A stretch of DNA of 64,000 nt from VXPQ01 sp965116435 (GTDB lineage Bacteria; Bacteroidota; Rhodothermia; Rhodothermales; VXPQ01): contig OZ220686.1 of NCBI GenBank assembly GCA_965116435.1, positions 1,178,001 through 1,242,000 on the forward strand. Reading direction: 5' to 3'. Position numbers and translations under genes: made by a program. Positions 38,113-46,867 of the stretch are shown piece after piece. Numbering within the stretch: the stretch's first letter is position 1; the number at the start of each line of letters is the position of its first letter. The notes under the pieces were generated by a model. The model searched no databases. It saw nothing but the letters and a program-made list of their open reading frames with translations, and was not told where the DNA came from.

Positions 38113-40900
38113 ATGATTTCTTCGTTTCTGTGGGAGAACGATTCTGCGAATGATTCCGCCAACGTGAGGGGGGGGGGGGCTATCTTGTGAGTCAGGCGCT
38201 GCTTCGGCGAGGCGGCGCGGCCTTTCCGCTTGGGTCTCTGCAAAAGGCGCCGCAAGATGCTTCACAGGTGCTGCTTCGACGCCGTGGCGCGCCCTTTCCG
38301 CTCGCCGCATTCTATGGATAGCGTGGCTGTTTGCGCTGTGTATGGTATGGGGACCGGTCTCCGAGGCCGCCGCGCAGACTACGCTGTCTATTAGTGGACC
38401 CGCGGACGCGAACGAGGGGGATTCGGGCACGAGAGATCTCACGTATACGGTGAGCCTGTCGCAGCGTCTATCAAACGATGATGTGCACTGGGAGATCTGT
38501 TTCAGTGGCACGGCGACCATCAATACGCTACCTAATTGGGGTACTTCAGGTGCGGACTACCGAACGGCACTGAGAGGCAGCGTCCGTGGAAGCACCTGCG
38601 AAAAGGGATCATTGGGGAGCAATTACTCCAGCCTTACAAATACCAGCATATCTATCCAGGTACGGGGCGACACCGACGTTGAATCCAACGAGACGGTGAT
38701 CGCAACGCTGACGATAAGGGGCACCCCTCCTGCCGGCGTCACCCTCGGCACATCGACCCATACCCACACGATCCTCAATGACGACACCGTAGCCCTCCCT
38801 GAGGTCACGATTGCGGCAGGATCGCCTTCCGTGACCGAGGGCGCGGATGCCAGCTTCACGGTGACGGCAAGCCCTGCGCCGGCCTCGGCCCTCACCGTCA
38901 AACTGACCGTGAGCGAGAGCGGCAACTTCGCGTCTTCTGGTGAGACGGGAACCAGCAAGACGGTCTCCGTATCCACGTCCGGCTCCGCTACCCACTCCGT
39001 CTCCACCGTGGACGACGATACGGACGAGAACAACGGCAGCGTGACGGTGACCGTAAACGCGGGCACGGGCTACACGGTGGGCAGTCCCAACTCCGCGACG
39101 GTGACCGTGAACGACAACGACACGGCGGGAGTGACCGTATCAGAGAGCGCCCGCACGGTCGCGGAGAACGGAGGCACCGCGACATACACCGTGGGCCTGG
39201 ACACGCGGCCTGCGGGGCAAGTGACCATCACCGTGACCGCCGGAGGCGCCGCGTTCGTGGACGGTCCCGGCGGAAATACGAAGCCGAAGGCAAAAGATAC
39301 GCTGACATTCACGACAAGCAACTGGAGCACGGCGCAGACCGTGACGATCACGGGCCAGAACGACAACATCGTGAATACGGGCGGCGAGCGCACCCGTACG
39401 ATCACGCACACGATTGAGGCGGGCGACGGGGACGGCCAAAAGTACCGTCCGGCGGCGTTGACGACGTTCTCTATCCCCAGCGTGACGGTGACCGTGACGG
39501 ACGACGACACACCAAGTACGCCTGAGGCGAACTTCGGGGCGTCCGCTTCGAGCATAGCGGAGGGCGGCGGGACACAAAACGTCGCGGTGAACCTCAGCCC
39601 TGCGCCAAGCGGGAATGTTACGGTGAACTACACGCTTTCCGGCGGCGCCACGCGCGGGACGGATTATTCTATCAGCGGGGTGAGTAGTAATAGCGGGACG
39701 ATCACAGTGGGGACTTCGGGCACGGCCAACATTCCGGTAGCCATCACGGACGACAGCGTGGTGGAAGGCAGCGAGACGGTTATTTTGACGCTGGGTAGTG
39801 GTACGGGCTACAATGTCGGCACAACGAGAACCACGCACACGCTGACGATTACGGACAACGACCGGGCTACAGCAACGCCGGAGCTCACCATCACCGGCGG
39901 GTCGGCGGTGACCGAGGGCGGCGACGCTTCGTTCGTCATCGCGTCGAACCCTGCGCCGGGTAGCAGCATCACGGTCGCCTACACGGTCTCGCAAAGCGGG
40001 GCGTTCGTGGCGTCCGGCCAACTTGGCAGCAAGACGCGGAGCGTCTCCGCAGCCAGCACAACCTTTACCATCTCCACCGAGGATGACAACCTTGATGAGG
40101 CGAACGGCTCGGTGACGGTGACGCTGAACAACGGCAATGGCTACACGATGGGCAGCGGCGCCAACTCCGCGACAGTGACGGTGAACGACGACGATGATTC
40201 GACGGACCCCGGTGGCGGAGGCGGAAACCCGGGCGGTGGAAACCCCGGTGGCGGCGACCCGGGCGGCAACGACCCGACCCAGATTACGCTGGCCGTGTAT
40301 CCGAACCCCATCTACGAAGGCCGAAGAGCCACCATCCACGCCGAACTGGCGCATACCGTACCCAGCGTGGTGACCTTGCCGCTTGTCTTCACCACAAACG
40401 ACGCCGAAGCAGGCGACTACGTGGCCCTCGCAACCATCGTCATTGACGCAAACGAACCCTTCGGAACGGATTGGATCCTCACCACGAAGGACGATGACAT
40501 GGAAGACGAAACGTTCACGGTAACGTTCGGAGCCTTGCCCGCTGGCTTTTCGAGAGGGACGCCCGCGTCTGTGGACGTGATCATCTCGGAAGACGAAAAC
40601 GTAACGTCGATAGAATCTCCCGAAGAGGAACTCCCGGATGCGTTTGCCCTTGGGCAGAACTACCCGAATCCGTTCAATCCTTCAACGGCGATTGAATACG
40701 AGCTTCCCGCCCCCCAACACGTCCGCCTGGAGGTATTCGACGCCACCGGGCGAAGCGTAGGCGTCCTGGCGGACGGGGTCCGCCCGGCGGGAACGCATAC
40801 CGTCCGCTTCGACGCGGACAACCTGCCTTCCGGCCTGTACGTCTATCGACTCCAGGCGAACGGCGAAACGCTGACACGGAAAATGACGTTGTTGCGGTAA
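38113..40900 (+). CDS. Calx-beta repeat surface protein, copy 1, out of frame at poly-G tract
   Basis: The start ATG 38113 has a strong GAGAGGA site and is the same as in copy 2. Twelve G at 38168-38179 put the frame into TGA at 38188 after 25 codons. With eleven G it would run to 40900 as a 928-residue protein. The open part (from ATG 38342) lacks the signal peptide core, which lies just upstream (ILWIAWLFALCMVWG). The encoded protein has six Calx-beta-like domains, a Gly/Pro-rich linker (~40205-40270) and a T9SS type A sorting domain (NYPNPFNPSTAIEYELPAP ... TLLR). Calx-beta domains bind calcium and are common in adhesins. It has one domain more than copy 2 (extra block 39509-39862). I read it as a phase-OFF contingency gene, not a dead pseudogene, because the rest is intact. 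Confidence 0.8.
38168..38179 (+). repeat. Poly-G tract, 12 G (closed frame)
   Basis: A run of twelve G starts 55 bp into the reading frame. One G more than in copy 2 (11 G) shifts the frame and produces an immediate stop. Slipped-strand mispairing at such tracts is a known phase-variation mechanism. Tract length should be checked against reads, as assembly errors are possible. Confidence 0.8.
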
Positions 40901-41220
40901 GTCGGGAGAAATGGCAGCATAGAATAACCTGCCCTCCGGCCTGTACGTCTATCGACTCCAGGCGAACGGAGAAACGCTGACACGGAAAATGACGTTGTTG
41001 CGGTAGGTTGGGGAGAAATGGCAGCATAGAATAACCTGCCCTCCGGCCTGTACGTCTATCGGCTCCAGGCGAACGGCGAAACGCTGACACGGAAAATGAC
41101 GTTGTTGCGGTAGGCTGGGGAGAAGTGGCAGCATAGAATAACCTGCCCTCCGGCCTGTACGTGTATAGACTCCGAGCGAACGGCGAAACGCTGACACGGA
41201 AAATGACGCTACTGCGGTAG
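40820..41220. repeat. Tandem copies of the Calx-beta gene tail
   Basis: The last 81 bp of copy 1 (encoding NLPSGLYVYRLQANGETLTR up to the stop) recur three times after the gene, starting at 40926, 41033 and 41140. Periods are 106, 107 and 107 bp, each separated by a ~26-bp spacer containing GGCAGCATAGAATAACC. The periods are not multiples of three, and each copy keeps its stop codon, so they are not translated as extensions. They may be slippage duplications or scars of collapsed paralogues. Confidence 0.85.
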
Positions 41221-41289
41221 GCCGGGGTCAGCGGCCCGCTCCTGCCGGAGCGCCGCCCCGGCCTCTGAACTATTTCCCCAAAACGCCCC

Positions 41290-42543
41290 TCACGGCCCCA
41301 GTGCGCCGATGGGGATCACGCCTACGCCGTCCAGGCGCATATAACCGTACCCCGAAGGAACGATGACGGCAAGCATGGCGGGCGCTCCGCACAGGTCCTG
41401 ATCCACGCGCTGCGCCAGTTTGAGCAAGTTTCGCGCGCCTTCCTCTACGCGACGGAAGCCAAGTTTGATTTCGAAAGCCGCCCAGCGCCCATCCATCGCC
41501 TGAACAACGGCGTCCGCCTCCAGGCCGCTTTTATCCCGATAATGATACACTTCGGCGTCGGCTGCCTGGGCATAGACGCGCAGGTCCCGGATAACCATGG
41601 ATTCAAACAGAAAGCCGAGTGTTTGCGTGTCTTGCAAAAGCCGGTCAGGGGTTGCCCGGAGCGCCGCCGCGGCAAGCGACGGATCCGTAAAATGGCGGAT
41701 GGGGGTGTTTCGCAGTGCGGAACGGGATCGCAGGCTTGTAACCCAGGCAGGCTGGTGTTCTACAACCATGATTCGCTCCAGCGCATCAAGATACTGAGCG
41801 GCGGTGTGTTGCTTGATTGCGGCGACGTTTCCCTCGCTAATGCCTGCGGCCAACGTCGAAATGGCGGCTGGCGTTGCCACGTTGCGCGCCAACGAACGCA
41901 ATAACAAGCCAACCTTCGCCGGATCTCTCCTCGTTCCATCGGCGCGTGCAATATCCACGCGCCGAATTTCGTTGAGATAATCCTGGTTTGCCTCCAAAAC
42001 ATGCGCTGTCGGCTGATCCAGATTGCCTGGCCAGCCCCCTTTGCAGATGAGTTCAGCGAGCGCCGCGATCCGTATTTCCGCCTGCGGGGCTTGTGGGGCT
42101 ACGCCTTCAAGCAGCTGCGCCAACGAAATTTCTCCCGAAGAATGCCCCGTTTCATAGAGAGACAACGGGCGCATGCGCAAGCGAGTCAAGCGCCCAGCGC
42201 CCGTATGCCTCGTGATGTCGTCCGGGGGCACTGCGGACCCCGTGAGGATAAACTGGCCGGAGTTCCGTCGGTCGTCAATAGCTCTCCGGACATGATTCCA
42301 GAGAGATGGCTCAATCTGCCATTCGTCAATAAGGCGCGGCGTGGCGCCGTCGAGCGCTTGTGCAGGGTCAATCTCTGCAAGAACGCGTGCATCCTTGTCC
42401 ACATCCAGCAATACTTCGCTGGCGGCAATCTGTCGAGCGGTTTCTGTTTTTCCGCACGCTCGCGGCCCTTCTATGACGACGGCCCCTGTGGCGGCAAGCT
42501 TTGCCTTCAGCTGCGTATCGACGATGCGAGGTAGGTATTCCAT
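41290..42543 (-). CDS. AAA_14/DUF4143 ATPase
   Basis: A 417-residue cytosolic protein from ATG 42543. Walker A is GPRACGKT (residues 26-33) and the Walker B region is TPRLIDEWQ (~68). QFILTGSA is the sensor-like strand. The C-terminal DUF4143 part has a PD-(D/E)XK-like core: VYHYRDKSGLEADAVVQ ... WAAFEIKLG, ending with a VIVPSGYGY segment. Members are widespread, often single genes in accessory regions, and their function is unproven; an NTP-driven DNA- or toxin-linked role is suggested for relatives. The gene lies between the two Calx-beta copies in opposite orientation. Three 23-bp repeats sit 29 bp before its start. A second, only distantly similar member is at 49052-50254. Confidence 0.85.
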   Translation of the reverse strand: MEYLPRIVDTQLKAKLAATGAVVIEGPRACGKTETARQIAASEVLLDVDKDARVLAEIDPAQALDGATPRLIDEWQIEPSLWNHVRRAIDDRRNSGQFILTGSAVPPDDITRHTGAGRLTRLRMRPLSLYETGHSSGEISLAQLLEGVAPQAPQAEIRIAALAELICKGGWPGNLDQPTAHVLEANQDYLNEIRRVDIARADGTRRDPAKVGLLLRSLARNVATPAAISTLAAGISEGNVAAIKQHTAAQYLDALERIMVVEHQPAWVTSLRSRSALRNTPIRHFTDPSLAAAALRATPDRLLQDTQTLGFLFESMVIRDLRVYAQAADAEVYHYRDKSGLEADAVVQAMDGRWAAFEIKLGFRRVEEGARNLLKLAQRVDQDLCGAPAMLAVIVPSGYGYMRLDGVGVIPIGALGP

Positions 42544-42571
42544 GGGCTAATCGGCAGAATAGAATACAATC

Positions 42572-42640
42572 CAGCGGCATAATTGCTGCAAAATCAGCGG
42601 CATAATTGCCGGAATTCCAACGGCATAAATGCCTACTTGG
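42572..42640 (-). promoter_or_regulatory. Three 23-bp iterons upstream of DUF4143 ATPase
   Basis: Units start at 42572, 42595 and 42618 with core CAGCGGCATAATTGC (third unit CAACGGCATAAATGC). The middle one contains the inverted pair CGGCA-TAAT-TGCCG. Exact 23-bp phasing puts the sites about two helical turns apart, as expected for cooperative binding of a regulator. No regulator is identified. Confidence 0.5.
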
Positions 42641-42718
42641 CGAAGCGTGTTCCCGCAGGCAGGCCACCCTACCCAATATCCGGTAAAATCTCACCCACTT
42701 TGGGCTACATACCCCCTC

Positions 42719-42748
42719 TTGAAAAAATGGTCGGGCGCATCGTATATT
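42719..42748 (+). promoter_or_regulatory. Promoter of Calx-beta gene copy 2
   Basis: TTGAAA (42719-42724), 18-bp spacer and TATATT (42743-42748), about 60 bp before the start codon. It is homologous to the copy 1 promoter but with a better -35 box, so copy 2 may be the stronger transcribed one. Confidence 0.6.
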
Positions 42749-42807
42749 AGGGCGCATGCAGGTTATGTTGAATACAAGAATACGCTGAACAAAACCAGGG
42801 GACAGCA

Positions 42808-45252
42808 ATGATTTCTTCGTTTCTGTGGGAGAACGATTTTGCGAATGATTCCGCCAACGTGAGGGGGGGGGGGCTATCTTGTAAATCAGGCGCTGCTTCG
42901 GCGAGGCAGCGCGGCCTTTCCGCTTGGGTCTCTGCAAAAGGCGTCGCAAGATGCTTCACAGGCGCTGCTTCGGCGCTGCGGCGCGCCCTTTCCTGTCGCC
43001 GCATTCTATGGATAGCGTGGCTGGCCGCGTTGTGTATCGTATGGGGACCGGTCTCCGAGGCCGCCGCGCAGACTACGCTGTCTATTAGTGGACCCGCGGA
43101 CGCGAACGAAGGGGATTCGGGCACGAGAGATCTCACGTATACGGTGAGCCTGTCGCAGCGTATATCGAACGGTAATGTGCACTGGGAGATCTGTTTCAGT
43201 GGCACGGCGACCATCGATACGCAAGGTGGTTGGGGTACTTCAGGTGCGGACTACCGAACGACAGCGGGCGACAGCCCCCGTGGAAGCACCTGCGAAGATG
43301 GATCATTGGGGAAAAATTACTCCAGCCTTACAAATACTCGAGTAGGCATCCAGGTACGGGGCGACACCGACGTTGAACTCGATGAGACGGTGATTGCAAC
43401 GTTGACGATAAGAGGCACCCCTCCTGCCGGCGTCATGCTCGGCACATCCACCCATACCCACACGATCCTCAATGACGACACCGTAGCCCTCCCCGAGGTC
43501 ACGATTGCGGCGGGATCGTCTTCCGTGACCGAGGGCGCGGACGCGAGCTTCACGGTGACGGCAAGCCCTTCGCCGGCCTCGGCCCTCACCGTCAAGCTGA
43601 CCGTGAGCCAGAACGGCAACTTCGCGTCCTCTGGATCGATCGGCAGCAGCAAGACGGTCTCCGTACCCACGTCTGGCTCCGCTACCTACCTCGTCTCCAC
43701 CGTGAACGACAATACGGACGAGAACAACGGCAGCGTGACGGTGACCGTAAACGCGGGCACGGGCTACACGGTGGGCACCGCGAACTCCGCGACGGTGACC
43801 GTGAACGACAACGACACGGCGGGAGTGACCGTATCGCAGAGCGCACGCACGGTCGCGGAGAACGGAGGCACCGCGACCTACACCGTGGGCCTGGACACGC
43901 GGCCTGCGGGGCAAGTGATCATCACCGTGACCGCCGGAGGCGCAGCGTTCGTGGACGGTCCGGGAGGGAATGCGAAGCCGAAGGCAAAAGATACGCTGAC
44001 GTTCACGACAAGCAACTGGAGCACGGCGCAGACGGTGACGATCACGGGCCAGAACGACCACATCGTGAATACGGGCGGCGAGCGCACCCGTACGATCACG
44101 CACACGATCGAGGCGGGCGACGGGGACGGCCAGAAGTACCGTCCGGTGTCATTCTCCTCATTATCTATCCCCAGCGTGACGGTGACGGTGACGGACGACG
44201 ACCGGGCTACAGCGACGCCGGAGCTAACCATCACCGGCGGCTCGGCGGTGACCGAGGGCGGCGACGCTTCGTTCGTCATCGCGTCGAACCCTGCGCCGAG
44301 TAGCAGCATCACGGTCGCCTACACGGTCTCGCAAAGCGGGGCGTTCGTGGCGTCCGGCCAACTCGGCGGCAAGACGCGGAGCATCTCCGCAGCCAGCACG
44401 ACCGTCGCCATCTCCACTGAGGACGACAACCTCGATGAGGCCAACGGCTCGGTGACGGTGACGCTGAACGACGGCAATGGCTACACGGTGGGCAGCAGCG
44501 CCAACTCCGCGACAGTGACGGTGAACGACGACGATGATTCGACGGACGGCGGTGGAGGAAACCCCGGCGGTGGAAACCCGGGCGGAGGAAACCCCGGCGG
44601 TGGCGACCCCGGCGGCGGGAGCGACCCGACCCAGATTACGCTGGCCGTATATCCGAACCCCATCTACGAAGGCCGAAGAGCCACCATCCACGCCGAACTG
44701 GCGCATACCGTACCCAGCGTGGTGACCTTGCCACTTGTCTTCACCACAAACGACGCAGAAACAGGCGACTACGTGGCCCTCGCAACCATCGTCATTGACG
44801 CAAACGAACCCTTCGGAACGGATTGGATCCTCACCACGAAGGATGACGACATGGAGGACGAAACGTTCACGGTGACGTTCGGCGCCCTGCCCGCTGGTTT
44901 TTCGAGAGGGACGCCCGCATCTGTTGACGTAATCATCTCTGAAGACGAAAACGTAACGTCGATAGAATCTCCCGAAGGGGAACTCCCAGAGGCGTTTGCC
45001 CTGAGCCAGAACTATCCGAACCCGTTCAACCCCTCGACGGCGATAGAATACGAGCTTCCCGCCCCGCAACACGTCCGCCTTGAGGTATTCGACGCCACCG
45101 GGCGAAGCGTAGGCGTCCTGGTAGACGGGATCCGCCCGGCGGGAACGCATACCGTACGCTTCGGCGCGGACAACCTGCCCTCGGGCCTGTACGTGTATCG
45201 ACTCCAGGCGAACGGAGAAACGCGCACACGGAAAATGACGCTGTTGCGGTAG
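42808..45252 (+). CDS. Calx-beta repeat surface protein, copy 2, in frame (phase ON)
   Basis: An 814-residue protein. The ATG at 42808 has an AGGGGA site 5-6 nt upstream. Eleven G at 42863-42873 keep the frame open. An unusual 60-residue Ala/Arg-rich stretch precedes the signal peptide (core ILWIAWLAALCIVWG, cleavage near EAAAQ at 88). No ATG, GTG or TTG lies between the tract and that core, so translation must cross the tract. Five Calx-beta-like domains follow (e.g. ADANEGDSGTRDLTYTV, SSVTEGADASFTVTAS, RTVAENGGTATYTVGL, SAVTEGGDASFVIAS), then a (GGGNP)n linker, a further Calx-beta-like unit and a T9SS sorting domain (NYPNPFNPSTAIEYELPAP). Predicted calcium-dependent surface adhesin; binding partner unknown. 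Confidence 0.88.
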   Translation: MISSFLWENDFANDSANVRGGGLSCKSGAASARQRGLSAWVSAKGVARCFTGAASALRRALSCRRILWIAWLAALCIVWGPVSEAAAQTTLSISGPADANEGDSGTRDLTYTVSLSQRISNGNVHWEICFSGTATIDTQGGWGTSGADYRTTAGDSPRGSTCEDGSLGKNYSSLTNTRVGIQVRGDTDVELDETVIATLTIRGTPPAGVMLGTSTHTHTILNDDTVALPEVTIAAGSSSVTEGADASFTVTASPSPASALTVKLTVSQNGNFASSGSIGSSKTVSVPTSGSATYLVSTVNDNTDENNGSVTVTVNAGTGYTVGTANSATVTVNDNDTAGVTVSQSARTVAENGGTATYTVGLDTRPAGQVIITVTAGGAAFVDGPGGNAKPKAKDTLTFTTSNWSTAQTVTITGQNDHIVNTGGERTRTITHTIEAGDGDGQKYRPVSFSSLSIPSVTVTVTDDDRATATPELTITGGSAVTEGGDASFVIASNPAPSSSITVAYTVSQSGAFVASGQLGGKTRSISAASTTVAISTEDDNLDEANGSVTVTLNDGNGYTVGSSANSATVTVNDDDDSTDGGGGNPGGGNPGGGNPGGGDPGGGSDPTQITLAVYPNPIYEGRRATIHAELAHTVPSVVTLPLVFTTNDAETGDYVALATIVIDANEPFGTDWILTTKDDDMEDETFTVTFGALPAGFSRGTPASVDVIISEDENVTSIESPEGELPEAFALSQNYPNPFNPSTAIEYELPAPQHVRLEVFDATGRSVGVLVDGIRPAGTHTVRFGADNLPSGLYVYRLQANGETRTRKMTLLR
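42863..42873 (+). repeat. Poly-G tract, 11 G (open frame)
   Basis: A run of eleven G encodes Gly-Gly-Gly after Arg19 and leaves the frame open to 45252. It is the counterpart of the twelve-G tract in copy 1. Confidence 0.85.
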
Positions 45253-45317
45253 AGCGGGCAGAGGCGGATACCCGTTACTGCGGTAGGCTGGGCGGAAGCG
45301 GCACCGCCCCTGATCCC

Positions 45318-46577
45318 TCAACATTCCCCGCGCATCACATCGACCGGCTCGGCGGCGGCCAGGCCAGCTCGCGCCAGTAGCGTATCCGCATCCCGTGCGG
45401 GATCGGCCAATCGGATGAGTTCCCGAAGTTTGGCCCGGGTAATTTCCTCGCGCCGCAGCGCTTCCATACCCAGCGAAAGAAATCGCGAGTGAAATCGATT
45501 CCTTGCGGCTTCATTGTCGAGTTCGGGAAGGCCAAGAAGCTCGCTTATCGCTCGGCCGTAACCTGCTTTGTCTTCGGCGGCCAATCTCGTGCGTTCGGTC
45601 TCGTCGATCATGCGGAGCCCCTTCAAGCGATACAACATCGCAACGCGACTCACGCCAAAGTGGTGAGCAAGCTGGACCAAATCGTGCATTTGAATATCCT
45701 GGCTGCCCGGCTCCATCCGCCCCTCGGCATGCAGGGCAGCCTCCCCATCGTATACATCCATCTGGCCCCGGCTGGGGTGCCCTTTGGCAAGTCCATGTAC
45801 GAAGGATCGAACCGCGCCCTCGGGCATCAGGAAGGTCGCTGCAAACGCATTGGCGCGCACCTCGTTAAGATTGGAACGATCGCTCGAACAACTCAGCATG
45901 CCGCGGATTTCGCGATCGAAAAGTACATGGGCGTACTCGTGCGCACACGAAAAACGGCGACGCAAGACATGATGCCGCCGATTGACCGCCACCAATATGC
46001 CGTGCCGGGCATCAATCAGGGTCAATCCGGATATGTCGTCGGGCAAATCCACCTGCGCCGTGCGAATGCCCTGACTTTCCAAAAGATCGACGACATCCGG
46101 CAAGGGCGCATCCCCAAGGTTGAGACGGTAGCGTTCCTTGGCCGCGACGAGCCTTCCCTGCTGGACCGCATCCCATTTGGAATCCGGTGGAGGAACCGGA
46201 TAGATGGGGATCGTAGCCAGCCCACGATCCAGCCCGAGGCGAGACTCCAGGTTGGTGATCTCGCGCCCGAGGGTAATACATTGGCGCAGCGAATCCAGAA
46301 CGCCTGCATCCATCGCAACGCCGGGCTGCCGCCGAAAAAGCGCCATAACCATGTCCCCCTCCGGCACGTCTTCCTCAAGAAAGTCGTGAAGGTCTCGTCC
46401 GTAGAGATGCGCGAGTCGATGCAGTTCCAGGCTCGACACCCCGCGACGACCTTGTTCCATTTGGGAAATGGTCGCACGCGAAAGTTCGAGGTGGTCGGCC
46501 ACCTCTTCCTGGGTCATCTGACACGCTTCACGCGCCGTACGAAGTCGACGGGCGAGCTCGCCCTGCGTAATCGCCAC
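45318..46577 (-). CDS. XRE-family regulator with ImmA/IrrE metallopeptidase domain
   Basis: About 419 residues from GTG 46577 (VAITQGELARRL); an ATG at 46655 would add 26 residues that do not resemble the family. Residues ~5-60 are an XRE helix-turn-helix (MTQEEVADHLELSRATISQM). A COG2856/ImmA-like zinc peptidase domain spans ~165-300, with HExxH in FSCAHEYAHVLFD and a downstream NEVRANAFAATFLMPE that supplies the third ligand. Such fused proteins cleave or control repressors in mobile elements, stress responses and toxin-antitoxin modules. No toxin gene is adjacent. It is convergent with the Calx-beta copy 2 gene, only 65 bp apart; a regulatory link is speculative. Confidence 0.85.
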   Translation of the reverse strand: MAITQGELARRLRTAREACQMTQEEVADHLELSRATISQMEQGRRGVSSLELHRLAHLYGRDLHDFLEEDVPEGDMVMALFRRQPGVAMDAGVLDSLRQCITLGREITNLESRLGLDRGLATIPIYPVPPPDSKWDAVQQGRLVAAKERYRLNLGDAPLPDVVDLLESQGIRTAQVDLPDDISGLTLIDARHGILVAVNRRHHVLRRRFSCAHEYAHVLFDREIRGMLSCSSDRSNLNEVRANAFAATFLMPEGAVRSFVHGLAKGHPSRGQMDVYDGEAALHAEGRMEPGSQDIQMHDLVQLAHHFGVSRVAMLYRLKGLRMIDETERTRLAAEDKAGYGRAISELLGLPELDNEAARNRFHSRFLSLGMEALRREEITRAKLRELIRLADPARDADTLLARAGLAAAEPVDVMRGEC

Positions 46578-46715
46578 AGTGTACAGGTTTAGGCTTATGG
46601 CCCGGGCACCGCGCCCAGGCCTTGCATGTGAATGATACAAAATAAATCGCAACATGTCAAAAAATGGAATTTATGATAGAAAAAATATTTTTTACCCTCT
46701 TCCCGCCTGTTTCCT

Positions 46716-46814
46716 GCCCCGTTCCGGCGCTCGTTCCTATATTCTTTCTCGACCTGCCACCCCAAGCCACCACCCCACCCACTTCCTCCCCCGTTCCAGC
46801 GCTCGTGCCTATAT
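46716..46814 (+). promoter_or_regulatory. Duplicated promoter-like 27-bp element before ggt
   Basis: A 27-bp segment ending GCTCGTTCCTATATT at 46716-46742 recurs at 46788-46814 (ending GCTCGTGCCTATATT) with two mismatches, 72 bp apart. Both end in a TATATT that fits a -10 box. They may be tandem promoters for the gamma-glutamyltransferase gene, whose ATG follows 54 bp later. An AT-rich stretch (46656-46695) lies just upstream. Confidence 0.45.
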
Positions 46815-46867
46815 TAGCAGGGGTAGATAACCCCTGACACAGGCATGCTTGCACCATTTCGAACGCC

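Noticed and set aside
37604..38113. Repeat-encoded protein (LPPLREH or RASTPTP heptads) on the minus strand
   Set aside because: Both frames arise from the 21-bp minisatellite; two 20-bp units break the frame, and there is no ribosome-binding site or export signal.
38057..38116. Upstream 19-codon frame ending in an ATGA overlap with the copy 1 start
   Set aside because: Its ATG lies immediately after the -10 box and probably upstream of the transcription start, and it is not conserved in copy 2.
38342..40900. Calx-beta copy 1 starting at the internal ATG
   Set aside because: That start falls after the signal-peptide core, so the product could not be exported; the shared upstream ATG with a strong ribosome-binding site is a better start.
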